Source of the DNA: an uncultured Collinsella sp.
GTDB taxonomy: Bacteria; Actinomycetota; Coriobacteriia; Coriobacteriales; Coriobacteriaceae
Assembly (NCBI GenBank): GCA_934668695.1
Contig: CAKUOD010000034.1
Span: forward strand, 1 to 11,736
Direction: 5' to 3'
DNA: 11,736 bases
The position numbers were made by a program, and so were the translations under genes. Below the pieces are notes generated by a model. The model was not told the DNA's origin. It did not search any database and worked only from the letters and a program-made list of their open reading frames with translations. This document shows positions 1 to 6,977 of the stretch, in pieces. How positions within the stretch are numbered: the first letter of the stretch is position 1; each line of letters begins with the position of its first letter.

Positions 1-1937
1 GCGTGGACGACCTGACCGATGCCGATTCCAACCAGGGCATCGGCTATGCGCGCGACGATGTGGACGGCGACTCCATGATGTGGACGACGCTGCTCGACAT
101 CATCATCGTGATCATGGCGTTTGTCTTTGTGGTGCTCACCGACGCCACCATCGAGGAGGAGAGCGCCATCATCGGCACGCTGCTCGCCAGCGGCTATCGC
201 CGCCGCGAGATCGTGCTGCACTACCTGGCACTTCCCGCCATCGTGGGCGTGGTCGCGGCACTTTTGGGCACCGCGCTCGGCGTTGCGTTCTTTACCGAGC
301 CCATGCGCGGTCTCTACTACGGCTCGTACAGCCTGCCGCCCTTCCAGGTGTACTGGAGCTGGGAAATCTTTGTGAAGTGCGCTGTGGTCCCCGCCGCCGC
401 GCTCATCCTCATCACGCTGGTGGGTCTGCTCCGCAAAATGGGCAAGACGCCGCTGCAGTTCCTTCGTCACGAGGCGAGCGGCAAATCGGGTACCAAGCGC
501 GGTCTGCAGCTGCCGGAACGCATGGGCTTTGTCTCCCGCTTCCGCCTGCGCGTCTTCCTGCGCAACCTGGGCAACTTCGCCACGCTCTTCGTGGGCATTG
601 CGTTTGCCTCGCTGCTGCTGCTCTTTGGCCTGGCGATTCTGCCCACGATGACGCACTACGCGGACAACCTCGAGACGAGCCTGGTCGCCGAGCGCCAGTA
701 CACGCTCAAGGCGCCGCTGGAGCTCGAGGGCACTGCCGAGGAGCGCGAGCAGTGGTCGGCACTCGAGCGCTTGCAGTCGGTTGACGGCGCGCTGCTTTCT
801 GCCGCCCAGGATGCCGATGACGAACTTGACGACGCGGCCGATGCGGCGCAGACGGCAGCCGCTGCCGCGACCGCATCTCCGTCTGCCGAGAGCCTGACCG
901 CAGCGCAGGATGCACTTGCCAAGGTCCAGGACAAGAAGGATGTGCTCTATGCGCGCCTCGATGACCTTGCCGATGCCCTCGGCTGCGACCGCGACGAGGC
1001 TATCGACCTGATCGACAAGGCCTCGAAAATTGACGCGGACAACGACGACATTCACCCGGTCAACACGACCGACAACGGCGCGGGCGCAATCGCGCAGGCC
1101 GAGAAATATGCCGTTTACCAGCTGCAATACGACCGCGGCGATGGTAATGGCGAGGAGACGATTTCTGTCTACGGCATCTCGCCCGATTCGCGCTATTGGA
1201 AAGACCTCAACGTCGGCGATGGGCGCGTCGTCTTTGGCGGCGGCCTGCTCGATAAGTTTGGCTGGAGCGAGGGCCAGAAGGTCGAGCTTCGCGACAAGTA
1301 CGAGGCTCGGGATTATTCTCTTGAGTACGCGGGTAAGGACTGTGCCTGGGGCTCCAAGTCGGACATGAATGTCTATATGAGTATCGACGACTTTAACGAG
1401 CTGTTCGGCAACGATGCTGCCTACTTCAACGGCTATGTGAGCGACGAGAAGCTCGACCTCGACGCGCGTTACTTTGCCGGCGACACCACGCCCGACGACA
1501 TGCGCGCCGTGGGCGACCAGTTCATCGGCATGATGAGCAAAATGATCGGCATGATGATTGGGCTCGCGGTGTTTATCTTCCTGCTGTTTATGTATCTTCT
1601 GACCAAGGCTGTGATCGACCACAGCGCCCGTTCGATCAGCTACATGAAAGTCTTTGGCTATCGCGATAGCGAGATCTCGCATCTGTACATCCGCTCGATT
1701 ACGCTGTGCGTGGCGGTGTCACTCGTGCTGAGCCTGCCGGTCATTATTGGCTCGCTGACCGCGATTTTCCGCTCGATGCTGCTCGCCTACAACGGCAATA
1801 TCGAGATCTACGTGCCCGCTTGGTCCATGGCTGCATGCGTCGGCATCGGCTTTGCGACCTACCTGGTCGTGGCGCTGCTACACACGCGCTCTATCAAGCG
1901 CGTCAGTCTGGCCGAAGCCCTCAAGGTGCAGGAGTAG
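1..1937 (+). CDS. FtsX-family ABC transporter permease, C-terminal part (5' end outside window)
   Basis: This is the membrane subunit of an ABC transporter of the FtsX/MacB/LolC class, which usually act on lipids, peptides or envelope signals rather than small solutes. In the visible 644 residues I see hydrophobic segments near 29-46, 76-97, 126-144 and 191-213, then a large extracytoplasmic region (about 214-510), then three more near 515-537, 566-588 and 606-627. This is the second half of a two-module permease. The cytoplasmic coupling signature occurs twice: 'LLASGYRRREIV' (60-71) and 'MKVFGYRDSEI' (548-558). The extracytoplasmic region carries an Ala/Asp/Glu-rich, probably helical stretch (about 241-345) before a more ordinary FtsX beta domain. 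The frame is open to the first bases, so the GTG at 3 is probably internal and the first TM segment and first outer domain lie upstream. The partner ATPase is not visible. The family is confident; the substrate is unknown. Confidence 0.9.
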   Translation, partial: VDDLTDADSNQGIGYARDDVDGDSMMWTTLLDIIIVIMAFVFVVLTDATIEEESAIIGTLLASGYRRREIVLHYLALPAIVGVVAALLGTALGVAFFTEPMRGLYYGSYSLPPFQVYWSWEIFVKCAVVPAAALILITLVGLLRKMGKTPLQFLRHEASGKSGTKRGLQLPERMGFVSRFRLRVFLRNLGNFATLFVGIAFASLLLLFGLAILPTMTHYADNLETSLVAERQYTLKAPLELEGTAEEREQWSALERLQSVDGALLSAAQDADDELDDAADAAQTAAAAATASPSAESLTAAQDALAKVQDKKDVLYARLDDLADALGCDRDEAIDLIDKASKIDADNDDIHPVNTTDNGAGAIAQAEKYAVYQLQYDRGDGNGEETISVYGISPDSRYWKDLNVGDGRVVFGGGLLDKFGWSEGQKVELRDKYEARDYSLEYAGKDCAWGSKSDMNVYMSIDDFNELFGNDAAYFNGYVSDEKLDLDARYFAGDTTPDDMRAVGDQFIGMMSKMIGMMIGLAVFIFLLFMYLLTKAVIDHSARSISYMKVFGYRDSEISHLYIRSITLCVAVSLVLSLPVIIGSLTAIFRSMLLAYNGNIEIYVPAWSMAACVGIGFATYLVVALLHTRSIKRVSLAEALKVQE

Positions 1938-1940
1938 CAA

Positions 1941-2094
1941 TTGGGGACGTTCTTAAACGACTAGTCGTTGGGGACAGTCTTTGTCGGATCGCCGGCTCGC
2001 CGGCCGGGCTGGCAGGGACTGTCCCTGGCGGCACTCATTTAAGTCTGTCCCCAATGAGTGGTTTCAGTCATTTAAGTCTGTCCCCAATGAGTGG
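1941..2094. repeat. GGGGAC/GTCCCC palindromic repeat cluster
   Basis: This non-coding patch begins 3 nt after the permease stop. TTGGGGAC occurs at 1941-1948 and 1968-1975, separated by a perfect 14-bp palindrome (1956-1969, AACGACTAGTCGTT). GGGACAGTC (1971-1979) pairs with GACTGTCCC (2017-2025), enclosing GCCGGC-TC-GCCGGC (1991-2004). CAGGGAC-T-GTCCCTG (2013-2027) is another near-palindrome. Two identical 27-nt copies follow at 2035-2061 and 2068-2094 (period 33), each carrying GTCCCCAA (2047-2054 and 2080-2087), the complement of the first motif. The first copy also forms an 8-bp stem, CACTCATT (2032-2039) with AATGAGTG (2053-2060). The arrangement resembles a REP or MITE-like intergenic element. 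It may also end permease transcription, but no U-tract was seen. Confidence 0.8.
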
Positions 2095-2100
2095 CCGTGC

Positions 2101-2131
2101 TTGACTTCAACCCCACTTCACCGGGTACCAT
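2101..2131 (+). promoter_or_regulatory. Candidate promoter for the DUF362 gene
   Basis: TTGACT (2101-2106) is a good -35 hexamer. TACCAT (2126-2131) matches 4 of 6 bases of the -10 consensus but with a long 19-nt spacer. Transcription would start near 2138, giving a short leader to the ATG at 2174. The promoter sits directly after the repeat cluster. Confidence 0.4.
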
Positions 2132-2173
2132 CCTCTATGTCTGTAACGCCATATAGACCGAGGGGATAGATCT

Positions 2174-3379
2174 ATGACCGCAACCGCACCCGCAGCACCG
2201 GCAAAGGTGTACTTCACCAACCTGCGCACGCATGCTCGCGAGAGCCAGCTCGACAAACTCAAGCGCCTCATTCGCCGCGCCGGCATTGAGCAGATCGACT
2301 TCGAGAACAAGTTTGTCGCCATCAAGATTCACTTTGGCGAGCTGGGCAATCTGAGCTTTTTGCGCCCCAACTACGCCCGCGCCGTCGCAGACGTCGTGAA
2401 GGAGCTGGGCGGCAAGCCCTTCCTCACCGACTGCAACACGCTCTATGTCGGTAGCCGCAAAAACGCGCTCGAGCACATCGACACCGCCTACCAGAACGGC
2501 TTTACCCCGTATGCCACGGGTTGCCAGATCATCATCGCCGACGGCCTCAAGGGCACCGACGAGGCGCTTGTCCCGGTCGAGGGCGGCGAGTACGTGCGCG
2601 AGGCAAAGATCGGTCAGGCACTTATGGATGCCGATATTGTGATCAGCCTCACCCACTTTAAGGGCCATGAGCAGGCCGGTTTTGGCGGCGCCATGAAGAA
2701 CCTGGGCATGGGAGGCGGCAGCCGTGCCGGCAAGATGGAGCAGCATGCCGCCGGCAAGCCGAACGTCGCGACCGAGCACTGCGTTGGCTGCCGTGCCTGC
2801 GAAAAGATCTGCGCGCACAACGCCATCTCGTTTGACGATACCCGTGAGCGCGAGCTTGCCAATGGCAACACCCGCACGGTCCACGTCGCCGCCATCGACC
2901 ACGATCGCTGTGTGGGTTGCGGCCGCTGCATCGGCGTGTGCAACCAGGACGCCATCAAGCCCGGCTATGATGCCGCGGCCGACGTGCTCAACTGTAAGAT
3001 CGCCGAGTACACCAAGGCCGTCGTCGACGGCCGCCCGAGCTTCCACATCTCGCTGGCCATGGACATCAGCCCCAACTGCGACTGCCACCCCGAAAACGAT
3101 ACGCCTATCGTCAACGACATCGGCATGTTCGCGAGCTTCGATCCAGTTGCCATCGACCAAGCCTGCGCCGACGCCGTCATGGCATCCGAGCCGCTGCCCA
3201 ACACCGAGCTCACTGATAGCGCCGCCAAGATGGAGCACAGCCACGAGCATCTGGAGGGCGAGCAGGCCAAGGATCCCTTCTGCATCACGCATCCCGACAC
3301 CGACTGGCGCTCCTGCATCGCGCACGCCGAGAAGATCGGCCTGGGCACGAGCGAGTACGAGCTCATCGAGGTCAAGTAG
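2174..3379 (+). CDS. DUF362 domain protein with two [4Fe-4S] ferredoxin motifs
   Basis: This 401-residue, probably cytoplasmic iron-sulfur protein belongs to the DUF362 family. Its physiological reaction is not established; electron transfer is inferred from the clusters. The N-terminal DUF362 core covers about 10-195, including 'VISLTHFKGHEQAGFGG' (156-172) and a Gly-rich stretch (172-183). Two complete CxxCxxCxxxC motifs follow, Cys203/206/209/213 and Cys246/249/252/256, each able to bind one [4Fe-4S] cluster. The DUF362 fold then continues ('ASFDPVAIDQAC', 320-331), so the ferredoxin module is inserted into it. Extra Cys and His residues (NCDCH, 301-305) could be additional ligands. The ATG at 2174 follows AGGGG (2161-2165) at suitable spacing. 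There is no signal peptide. The gene has its own promoter candidate and terminator, so it is probably monocistronic. The family is confident; the function is open. Confidence 0.93.
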   Translation: MTATAPAAPAKVYFTNLRTHARESQLDKLKRLIRRAGIEQIDFENKFVAIKIHFGELGNLSFLRPNYARAVADVVKELGGKPFLTDCNTLYVGSRKNALEHIDTAYQNGFTPYATGCQIIIADGLKGTDEALVPVEGGEYVREAKIGQALMDADIVISLTHFKGHEQAGFGGAMKNLGMGGGSRAGKMEQHAAGKPNVATEHCVGCRACEKICAHNAISFDDTRERELANGNTRTVHVAAIDHDRCVGCGRCIGVCNQDAIKPGYDAAADVLNCKIAEYTKAVVDGRPSFHISLAMDISPNCDCHPENDTPIVNDIGMFASFDPVAIDQACADAVMASEPLPNTELTDSAAKMEHSHEHLEGEQAKDPFCITHPDTDWRSCIAHAEKIGLGTSEYELIEVK

Positions 3380-3428
3380 CTCTAGGCTATTGGACAAATC
3401 AAGCGCTTTTGTAGCGTAACGTAAGAAT

Positions 3429-3465
3429 AAACCGCTCTCGAGCACAACGCTCGCGGGCGGTTTTT
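3429..3465 (+). terminator. Intrinsic terminator after the DUF362 gene, possibly bidirectional
   Basis: The hairpin has outer arms AAACCGC (3429-3435) and GCGGTTT (3457-3463) and an inner stem CGAGC / GCTCG around an ACAAC loop, with a small internal mismatch between them. It is followed by a T-run (3461-3465) and lies 50 nt after the DUF362 stop. Read on the minus strand it also ends in GCGGTTTATT, so it could stop transcription of the convergent hydrolase gene as well. Confidence 0.8.
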
Positions 3466-3592
3466 CGGAAGTATGCGGCAAATTTCGAAACCGCCGAGCA
3501 CGCAGCGTTTTTTGCCAACAAAACCCCTGATAAATTGTTGGTAAAACCGCGGTCTGGTCGGCAGTTCCAGAGTTTGCCGCATACTTCCGAAA
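3463..3592. repeat. 130-bp element with perfect 20-bp terminal inverted repeats (MITE-like)
   Basis: The terminal arms TTTCGGAAGTATGCGGCAAA (3463-3482) and 3573-3592 are exact reverse complements over 20 bp. Inside, TTTTGCCAACA and TGTTGGTAAAA (around 3511-3545) pair with one G-T position around an AT-rich loop, and a partly matching GAAACCGCCGA / TCGGCAGTTCC pair adds a middle stem, so the whole element can fold into one long imperfect hairpin. It lies between convergent genes and shares its first T's with the DUF362 terminator. I see no transposase and no clear target-site duplication. It could be a non-autonomous mobile element or a large structured 3' end. Confidence 0.75.
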
Positions 3593-3630
3593 TCATGGGG
3601 CTGGAGGAGGCCGTAGACGCCGCTTTTTGC

Positions 3631-4596
3631 CTAAAAATTCTTGTCGAGGAAGTCGTTGACCGTGTTCCAGTAGAGCTCGGGGTCAACCTGCGCGCTCTTG
3701 GCGTGGGTAGCGCCGTGGATAGTGAGCTTCTGTTTAACCTTGCTGGCGCACGCGTCGTAGTTTTGGTCGAGCATGCTGTACGGCACAAAGGTATCCTGGT
3801 CACCATGGATAAATAGCATGGGGACCTTTGCGTGCTTGAGCTGCTCCACGCTGCTGGCCTCATGAAAATCGTAGCCCGCGCGCACGTTGCACACCAGATT
3901 GGCCACATCGAGCAGCGGAAAACTGGGCAAGCCAAATACGTCCTTGAGCTGCAGGGAAAACTCGTCCCAAACACTCGTATAGCCGCAGTCCTCGATAATG
4001 CACTTCACGTTTGTCGGTAGAGATTCCCCCGCCACGTTCATAGCGGTTGCCGCGCCCATCGACTCGCCAAAGACCAGGATGCGCGCCTTGGGGTCCGCTG
4101 CAACAATCCGCCCGATCCACGCGACGACATCGAGTCGCTCGGGCCAGCCCATGCCGATATAGTCACCGCCGGAGCGCTCGTGGGCGCGGGCGGCGGGCGC
4201 GAGCACGTTCATACCGCGGTCGTGGAATCGCTTGACGTATCGGGCCATGCCGATGGGCTCGTTCGTATATCCATGCAGGCAGACGGCACAATCGTGCGTG
4301 TTCTCCGATGCCGCGAAATACCAGGCAGCTAGTTCAGTCCCGTCATCTGCGGTAAGACTGCTGCTCTCGCGGTTCTGCTTAAACCAAGCCCGCGCTTCGG
4401 TCTCCTCGGCATCCATCTGCTCGCCCTTTTCGGCGTTCTTGCTGTCCTGCATCATCTTCATGGTGTAAGGCGCCTGGGGGTTTAGGGCAAAGTCGAACAA
4501 GAAGTTGCCGGCAAATCCGAGTAGTGCGACAACGAGCACCGCCACGGCGATGCAGGCTATCTTAAGGCCCCGATGAGGACGTTTATTTTCAGCCAT
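3631..4596 (-). CDS. Membrane-anchored alpha/beta hydrolase
   Basis: This 321-residue serine hydrolase is of the Bem46/YfhR-like alpha/beta-hydrolase type. The substrate is unknown; an esterase or peptidase acting at the outer membrane face is possible. A single N-terminal hydrophobic segment (about 12-36) follows a basic start (KRPHRGLK), indicating a signal anchor. The catalytic set is intact: oxyanion-hole motif 'CLHGY' (106-110), nucleophile elbow G-E-S-M-G (Ser179), Asp268 in 'HGDQDTFVP', and His298 in 'GATHAKS'. The start is chosen at 4596 because AGGAG (minus strand, 4605-4609) precedes it at good spacing; an upstream in-frame ATG at 4632 would add 12 residues but has no ribosome site. 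The gene is convergent with DUF362 and divergent from the HlyIII gene. The fold and triad are confident; the substrate is not assignable. Confidence 0.9.
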   Translation of the reverse strand: MAENKRPHRGLKIACIAVAVLVVALLGFAGNFLFDFALNPQAPYTMKMMQDSKNAEKGEQMDAEETEARAWFKQNRESSSLTADDGTELAAWYFAASENTHDCAVCLHGYTNEPIGMARYVKRFHDRGMNVLAPAARAHERSGGDYIGMGWPERLDVVAWIGRIVAADPKARILVFGESMGAATAMNVAGESLPTNVKCIIEDCGYTSVWDEFSLQLKDVFGLPSFPLLDVANLVCNVRAGYDFHEASSVEQLKHAKVPMLFIHGDQDTFVPYSMLDQNYDACASKVKQKLTIHGATHAKSAQVDPELYWNTVNDFLDKNF

Positions 4597-4645
4597 AAAC
4601 CGCTCTCCTATAAGATGTTTATATGTCAACATTTAATGCAAGCGC

Positions 4646-4674
4646 ATTATGGATGTTCGCCGTTGATGCGTCAA
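4646..4674 (-). promoter_or_regulatory. Promoter for the alpha/beta hydrolase gene
   Basis: On the minus strand, TTGACG (4674-4669) and CATAAT (4651-4646) are separated by exactly 17 nt, each matching 5 of 6 consensus bases. The predicted start near 4639 gives a leader of about 43 nt before the ATG at 4596. Confidence 0.6.
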
Positions 4675-4710
4675 CAAGCAAAGAATGGGTAAACAAAAGG
4701 TCACGTAAGG

Positions 4711-4725
4711 TGCAAATTTCGCACG
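4711..4725. promoter_or_regulatory. Operator-like inverted repeat
   Basis: GTGC (4711-4714) and GCAC (4722-4725) flank an AT-rich centre containing AAATTT. The repeat overlaps the proposed -35 box of the HlyIII gene, where a repressor could bind. The arms are only 4 bp, so it may be chance. Confidence 0.25.
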
Positions 4726-4747
4726 TACCCAGACGCTTTGATATAGT
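4719..4747 (+). promoter_or_regulatory. Candidate promoter for the HlyIII/PAQR gene
   Basis: TTCGCA (4719-4724, 4 of 6 consensus) and TATAGT (4742-4747, 5 of 6) have a 17-nt spacer. Transcription would start near 4754, about 30 nt before the chosen ATG at 4783. Confidence 0.45.
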
Positions 4748-4782
4748 GTTGAGAACTATTTATGTTGGAGGATGTAACCGGC

Positions 4783-5466
4783 ATGTCCGATTCGAGCGAC
4801 AGTTCCAAGCCGCGACCTAAGGCCGCGGCCGTTCCGCAGTACACGGTGGGCGAGGAGGTCATGAACTCCGTCACCCATGGTGTCGGCTGCCTGCTGGGTA
4901 TCGCAGGCCTCGTACTTTTGATCGTATTCGCTGCCCTGCGCGGCGGCGGGCCGGCACACATGGCCGCGGCGATCGTCTACGGCGTCAGCATCATCCTCGA
5001 ATACCTGGCCTCCACGCTCTATCACGCGATTCAGCCCGAGCGCGCCAAGTGCGTATTCCGCATCATCGACCACAGCTGCATCTACCTGCTCATTGCGGGC
5101 AGCTATACCCCGTTTTGCCTTATTACGCTCGCAGACGACGGCGGTGCCGTACTGTTCTTTGCCGTATGGGCCATCGCCATTATTGGCATCGCGCTCGAGT
5201 GCTTTTTGCGCGAGCGTCAGCCGCACTGGGTAAGCGGCCTGGTCTACCTGCTAATGGGCTGGCTCGTCGTCTTTAAGCTGCCTGCGCTCGTGGCGCTGCT
5301 CAACCCCGTGGCACTTGCCCTGCTCGCTGTCGGCGGCGTGTGCTACACCGTGGGCGTGCCGTTCTACATCGCCAAAAACGTGCGCTACCTGCACAGCGTG
5401 TTTCACCTGTGGGTGCTCGCCGGTAGCATCTTCCAGTTCATGGCGGTGATTCTCTTCGTAATCTAA
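4783..5466 (+). CDS. trhA: HlyIII/PAQR-family membrane protein (TrhA-like)
   Basis: This 227-residue integral membrane protein belongs to the hemolysin III / PAQR family. In bacteria the family is linked to membrane lipid and energy homeostasis, and the old 'hemolysin' name is probably misleading. Seven hydrophobic helices are apparent after a short polar N-terminus. The family motifs and presumed metal ligands are present: 'NSVTHG' (28-33), 'STLYH' (77-81), 'IIDHSCIYLLIAGSYTPF' (94-111) and 'HSVFH' (204-208). The ligands are predicted to be His81, Asp96, His204 and His208. The ATG at 4783 is preferred because GGAGG (4767-4771) lies upstream, though 11 nt away, which is long; an ATG at 4762 in the same frame would add 7 residues but place that site inside the gene. 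The gene is divergent from the hydrolase. Confidence 0.93.
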   Translation: MSDSSDSSKPRPKAAAVPQYTVGEEVMNSVTHGVGCLLGIAGLVLLIVFAALRGGGPAHMAAAIVYGVSIILEYLASTLYHAIQPERAKCVFRIIDHSCIYLLIAGSYTPFCLITLADDGGAVLFFAVWAIAIIGIALECFLRERQPHWVSGLVYLLMGWLVVFKLPALVALLNPVALALLAVGGVCYTVGVPFYIAKNVRYLHSVFHLWVLAGSIFQFMAVILFVI

Positions 5467-5479
5467 CGACCGAGCCTGT

Positions 5480-5510
5480 GCCCGCGGATCCACCCAGGTG
5501 GCCGTCGGGC
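5480..5510 (+). terminator. Strong GC hairpin without a U-tract
   Basis: The arms are GCCCG-CGG-CCACC and GGTGG-CCG-CGGGC, closing on a CA loop, with small bulges (AT at 5488-5489, T at 5505): 13 base pairs in all. It lies 14 nt after the HlyIII stop and 70 nt before the next gene. No T-run follows, so it is either a weak or Rho-assisted terminator or a leader structure for the CNNM gene. The rest of 5467-5579 shows no clear promoter. Confidence 0.45.
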
Positions 5511-5579
5511 GCAACTGCCTTATCCGCCATCTACGCCTACCACTGACGTCCCGAATCTTGGAGGTTCGAGAAACTCCCG

Positions 5580-6953
5580 ATGGACATAACCATCTCCCTC
5601 ATCACCACCCTCGTTTTGACCCTCATCAACGGCTACTTCTCTATGTCCGAGATGGCCCTCACCACGGCCAAGCGCGCCGTGCTGGAGCACGAGGCCGAGG
5701 AGGGCGACAAGCGTGCCGAGCGCGCCATTAAGCTCGCCGCCGACTCCGACCAGCTGCTGGCCACCATTCAGGTCGCCATCACGCTCGTGGGCTTCGCCTC
5801 GTCAGCCGTCGCCTCGACGAGCCTGTCCGACCCGCTTGCCACGTGGCTCATGAGCTTTGGCATCGCGCCGCTCTCCGCCATCGCGCGCGGGCTGGCACCG
5901 GTCATCATTACCGTCGCCGTCGCCTTCGTGTCCATCGTGATTGGCGAGCTCGTGCCCAAGCGTATCGGCCTGGCCAACGCCGAGGGCGTGTCCAAGCAGG
6001 TCGTGGGGCCGCTTTCCGTGTTCCAGAAGATCGCCCGCCCGCTCGTGTGGCTGACCGGTGCCTGCTCCGACGGCCTGGCCCGCATTCTGCGCATCAAGAG
6101 CGCCGACGACCGTCAGAACGTCTCGGAGGAAGAGATCAAGTACATGGTCTCGGAGCAGGACGACCTGCTCGACGAGGAAAAGCGCATGATCCACGAGATC
6201 TTCGACCTGGGCGACACCGTTGCCCGCGAGGTCATGGTGCCGCGCGTGGACACCACCATGTGCGAGGACGACGAGACGGTCGCCAGCGTGCTATCCACCA
6301 TGCGCCAGACCGGCTTCAGCCGTATCCCCGTCTACCACGAGGATCCCGACAACGTGGCGGGCATCGCGCACATCAAGGACCTGATTCAGCCCGCGCTCGA
6401 CGGCAAGGGTGATCAGCCCATCGCCGACTTTTTGCGCGACGCCACCTTTGTGCCCGACACCAAGGACATTCTGCCGCTGCTGTCCGAGATGCAGACCTCG
6501 CACGACCAGATCGTGGTGGTCGTGGACGAGTACGGCGGCACGGCCGGCATCATCACCATCGAGGACATCGTCGAGGAGATCGTCGGCGAGATCGAGGACG
6601 AGTTCGACCCCGATAACAAGTACCTCACGCGCCTCTCGCGCCGCGAGTGGCTCGTCGATGGGCGTTTTTCGTGCGATGATGCGATTGAGCTTGGATGGCC
6701 GCTCGAGGAAAGCGATGATTATGAGACCATCGCCGGCTGGATTTTGGAGCTTTGCGACTCGGTGCCCGACATCGGAGAGGTGTTTGAGGTCGCGGGGTAC
6801 AAGTTCAAGGTACAGTCGATGCGTGGCCAGCGCATCTCGCTCATTCGCGTGATCGCTCCGGCCGAAACCGATAAGAAGGATTCCGAGTCCTCGGCAGATG
6901 GGCCGGCGTCGTCGGGTGCGGGTTCTGCGGATCCGCACGATGGCGACGAGTAG
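5580..6953 (+). CDS. CNNM/CBS-domain transporter of the HlyC/CorC family
   Basis: This 457-residue membrane protein is of the CNNM/CorC type, a family implicated in Mg2+ (and sometimes Co2+) efflux or homeostasis. The N-terminal CNNM domain (about 1-175) has membrane helices near 4-24, 61-82 and 103-125, and the characteristic 'GELVPKRIG' (122-130). A CBS pair follows: the first around 'REVMVPRVDTT' to 'GIAHIKDL' (216-268), the second around 'FVPDTKDILPLLSEM' to 'IVVVVDEYGGTAGIITIED' (290-329). A C-terminal CorC_HlyC domain (about 345-428) and an acidic, Ser/Asp-rich tail complete it. The ATG at 5580 starts exactly at the first helix; GGAGG (5560-5564) is 15 nt away, so the ribosome site is poor. 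It is probably cotranscribed with the gene 24 nt downstream. The family is confident; ion and direction are inferred. Confidence 0.94.
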   Translation: MDITISLITTLVLTLINGYFSMSEMALTTAKRAVLEHEAEEGDKRAERAIKLAADSDQLLATIQVAITLVGFASSAVASTSLSDPLATWLMSFGIAPLSAIARGLAPVIITVAVAFVSIVIGELVPKRIGLANAEGVSKQVVGPLSVFQKIARPLVWLTGACSDGLARILRIKSADDRQNVSEEEIKYMVSEQDDLLDEEKRMIHEIFDLGDTVAREVMVPRVDTTMCEDDETVASVLSTMRQTGFSRIPVYHEDPDNVAGIAHIKDLIQPALDGKGDQPIADFLRDATFVPDTKDILPLLSEMQTSHDQIVVVVDEYGGTAGIITIEDIVEEIVGEIEDEFDPDNKYLTRLSRREWLVDGRFSCDDAIELGWPLEESDDYETIAGWILELCDSVPDIGEVFEVAGYKFKVQSMRGQRISLIRVIAPAETDKKDSESSADGPASSGAGSADPHDGDE

Positions 6954-6977
6954 GACAAGGGCGAGTAGGAGAGAGTT

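Noticed and set aside
2035..2094. Two tandem 27-nt repeats as a CRISPR array
   Set aside because: There are only two copies with a 6-nt gap, no spacer-sized intervals and no cas genes.
2135..3481. 448-codon open frame antisense to the DUF362 gene
   Set aside because: It mirrors a clearly coding plus-strand gene with two Fe-S motifs; its Val/Ala/Asp/Gly-rich composition is typical of an antisense shadow in GC-rich DNA.
3399..3974. 191-codon minus-strand frame covering the inverted-repeat element
   Set aside because: It overlaps the real hydrolase gene in another frame and reads through a terminator and a repeat; no domain is visible.
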